Made by a program: the position numbers and the translations under genes. The notes under the pieces are model-generated. The model saw only the letters and a program-made list of their open reading frames with translations, ran no database searches and had not been told where the DNA came from. Positions 6,261 to 8,064 of a DNA stretch of 8,064 bases are shown in pieces (within the stretch, counting starts at the first letter, position 1; each line of letters opens with the position of its first letter). The stretch spans positions 1-8,064 of the forward strand of contig CAIXGT010000012.1 in NCBI GenBank assembly GCA_903919105.1, read 5' to 3'. The stretch is from an uncultured Spartobacteria bacterium (GTDB lineage: Bacteria; Verrucomicrobiota; Verrucomicrobiae; Chthoniobacterales; UBA6821).

Positions 6261-6608
6261 ATGATCGTCGAACGCCTTAAATATATCATCTGGGCCGCGG
6301 ACACGGCCCGCGCCGTCTCCTTCTACACCTCGGTCTTCGGCGGAAAGGTAATCCGCGAGAACTCGGCCGTCACCGACATCGATGTTGCAGGCGGCATCAT
6401 CGGCATCCATGGTGGCGGCGAGGGAAAGCGCACCTGGACCGGCATGAGCTTCCAGGTGGCCGACGTCATCGCCGGAGCTTCCGAGATCGTGGCCGCGGGC
6501 GGGCAGTTGCTACGGGAGCCTCAGCCCGAGAATGGTGAGCCACCCCATCTGGCGATGTGTGTGGATACCGAGGGGAATGAAATCATGCTCTCTCGCAGGA
6601 GAGTCTAG
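6261..6608 (+). CDS. VOC superfamily (glyoxalase/bleomycin-resistance fold) protein
   Basis: A 115-residue single-module-pair protein of the vicinal oxygen chelate fold. The first beta-alpha-beta-beta-beta unit shows IIWAADTARAVSFYTSVFGGKV (9-30), the usual helix with FY followed by a V/LFG turn. The second unit runs FQVADVIAGASEIVAAGGQ (64-82), and the end HLAMCVDTEGNEIMLSRR has the typical D-x-x-G-N-E block, with E107 the likely metal ligand. H50 (GIHGGG) or H96 might be further ligands. Members include glyoxalases, dioxygenases, fosfomycin or bleomycin resistance proteins and many uncharacterised ones; nothing here fixes the substrate. It starts 21 bases after the permease gene and its codon use is GC-rich like the upstream genes, so it is probably the last gene of the rightward run. 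Its TAG stop lies in the same CTAG as the stop of the converging DUF4239 gene. Confidence 0.82.
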   Translation: MIVERLKYIIWAADTARAVSFYTSVFGGKVIRENSAVTDIDVAGGIIGIHGGGEGKRTWTGMSFQVADVIAGASEIVAAGGQLLREPQPENGEPPHLAMCVDTEGNEIMLSRRRV

Positions 6609-7388
6609 TTCATTTCGATGCGCTGGAATGATTCGGAGGAGATTGATGTCGATCCTGTGAACGGAAAATCCAGATTCATGATGGTGTAAAAAGTCATGCA
6701 GATAAGACCAGCGAGCAGGATGGTAAGAATGGCTTGAAGCCAGAAATTTTGTGCTTCAAAGAGATAAGAAAGGCCGATGGTCGCAACGGCGCCAACCAAA
6801 AGAACAACCCAGAGAACTTCAGGAAGACCGGAGGAGGAGTCATCAATGCGCGATGCTCTCAAGCTATTCATGGTTGTGAGACATTGGACAGAGGTGTGAT
6901 AAAAATCATTTTCCTGACTGGTACTAGGTTTAAAGCGCAGGTAGGCCTCTCCTATTTTCTGCAGTAATTGAATGGTTCTTGGACTGGCTTCTCCTTTCTG
7001 CATGCACTTCCATTCATCATTTACAACGGAGTCACGGTAATTTCGAAGATGTTGCTGGAGATCCCCTTGTGTCGGTTGAGGGAATGCCTTGGTGACGAAA
7101 TAAAGATCCCGGAGGTAACGTGCCTCCTGAACGACATTCGTGGAGGTTGTGGAGAAAGCCTGCCATGTGGCGGTAAAGACAAAGGCCAGAAAAATACCGT
7201 CCCATTGTGCAGAAAAAAGGGCCCGTCACATCATGACTCTGTTTCAGAAAGCGTAAGGAAATCACCTTTCTGAAGAAGGAGAGTCCAAGAACTGAAAGTA
7301 ATAAGAGCGGTAAGACACAGGCCGCCAGCAACTCCACCGGCGAGAGATAGAAGCAAAGGGACTGCTCCAGGGACATTGCGGCCATCAT
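6605..7388 (-). pseudogene. DUF4239 (bestrophin-like) membrane protein gene split by a frameshift
   Basis: Two minus-strand frames together make one DUF4239 protein. The first, from ATG 7388, gives an N-terminal helix (VELLAACVLPLLLLSVLGLSF) and then SHDVTGPFFCTMG; it stays open to 7032, but beyond about 7195 it no longer looks like protein. The second is open from 7225 and continues the family pattern: FLAFVFTATWQAF, VVQEARYLRDLYF, LRNYRDSVVNDEWKCM, then two helices (PEVLWVVLLVGAVATIGLSY and the AILTILLAGLICMTF region) and LDFPFTG near the end. Removing one base near the five-A run at 7190-7194 (plus strand) joins them into about 260 residues, normal for the family. The function of DUF4239 is unknown; a channel-like role is only suggested by its remote likeness to bestrophins. 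The ATG lies eight bases after the thiC stop. GC is markedly lower than in the neighbours. Either a true pseudogene or a base-calling error. Confidence 0.78.
7190..7194 (-). other. Probable frameshift site in the DUF4239 gene
   Basis: On the minus strand this is TTTTT within GGTATTTTTCTGGCC. Upstream codons read in one frame (TMGRYF) and downstream codons in the next (FLAFVFTATW). Deleting one T gives a continuous TMGRYFLAFVFTATW. Homopolymer runs are common places for both real indels and sequencing errors. The exact base cannot be fixed within roughly 7190-7210. Confidence 0.6.
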
Positions 7389-7396
7389 AAAATCGT

Positions 7397-8064
<668 letters not shown>

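Noticed and set aside
6968..7003. Separate short gene starting at the minus-strand ATG at 7003.
   Set aside because: The same frame is open upstream to 7225 and encodes the conserved DUF4239 core (VVQEARYLRDLYF, NDEWKC), so 7003 is an internal methionine of a broken longer gene.
6734..7273. Plus-strand frames opposite the DUF4239 gene, with methionine starts at 6734 and 6968.
   Set aside because: No recognisable domain or ribosome binding site was seen, whereas the minus strand carries the DUF4239 pattern across the same bases.
7389..7396. Possible promoter or terminator between thiC and the DUF4239 gene.
   Set aside because: Only eight bases separate the thiC stop from the next ATG, and no hairpin or promoter boxes fit. 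Read-through from thiC is more likely.

Overview
This 8,064-base window is ordinary, gene-dense bacterial chromosome with almost no non-coding space. Ten genes read rightwards from the left edge to 6608. Two read leftwards from the right edge, one of them broken. No tRNA, rRNA, CRISPR array, insertion sequence, long repeat or convincing terminator was seen. The longest gap between called genes is 47 bases (3823-3869). The taxon cannot be fixed from sequence alone. The form of the heme A synthase, the set Sco / small CPDC protein / DUF420 beside oxidase subunit III, and the moderately high GC content suggest an aerobic Gram-negative of the Verrucomicrobiota-Planctomycetota kind; this is a weak inference.

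Positions 1-3822 are an aa3-type cytochrome c oxidase biogenesis block: heme A synthase (cut by the left edge), heme O synthase, a 41-residue one-helix peptide, oxidase subunit III, a Sco copper chaperone, a small exported CPDC membrane protein and a DUF420 four-helix membrane protein. Stops and starts overlap or lie within 24 bases, so this is very probably one transcript. CtaB turns heme B into heme O, CtaA turns heme O into heme A, Sco helps deliver copper to the CuA site of subunit II, and subunit III completes the core. Subunits I and II are not in the window and probably lie to the left.

Positions 3870-6608 continue on the same strand with little spacing. They hold a small soluble protein resembling DUF6572 with a striking Cys/His-rich tail, a 636-residue APC-superfamily transporter fused to a universal-stress-protein-like domain, and a small VOC (glyoxalase-fold) protein. 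Their link to the oxidase genes is positional only.

Positions 6605-8064 are on the minus strand: the 3' part of thiC (thiamine pyrimidine synthesis, cut by the right edge), then eight bases later a DUF4239 membrane protein gene split by a frameshift near 7190-7194. The DUF4239 gene is clearly poorer in GC than its neighbours. It converges on the VOC gene so tightly that both stop codons sit in one CTAG at 6605-6608.

The items most worth a second look are the metal-binding-looking tail next to copper and heme assembly genes, the transporter-USP fusion with a Kup-like motif in its first helix, the two unassigned small membrane proteins in the oxidase block, and the frameshifted DUF4239 gene. 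No wholly new multi-gene system is evident.
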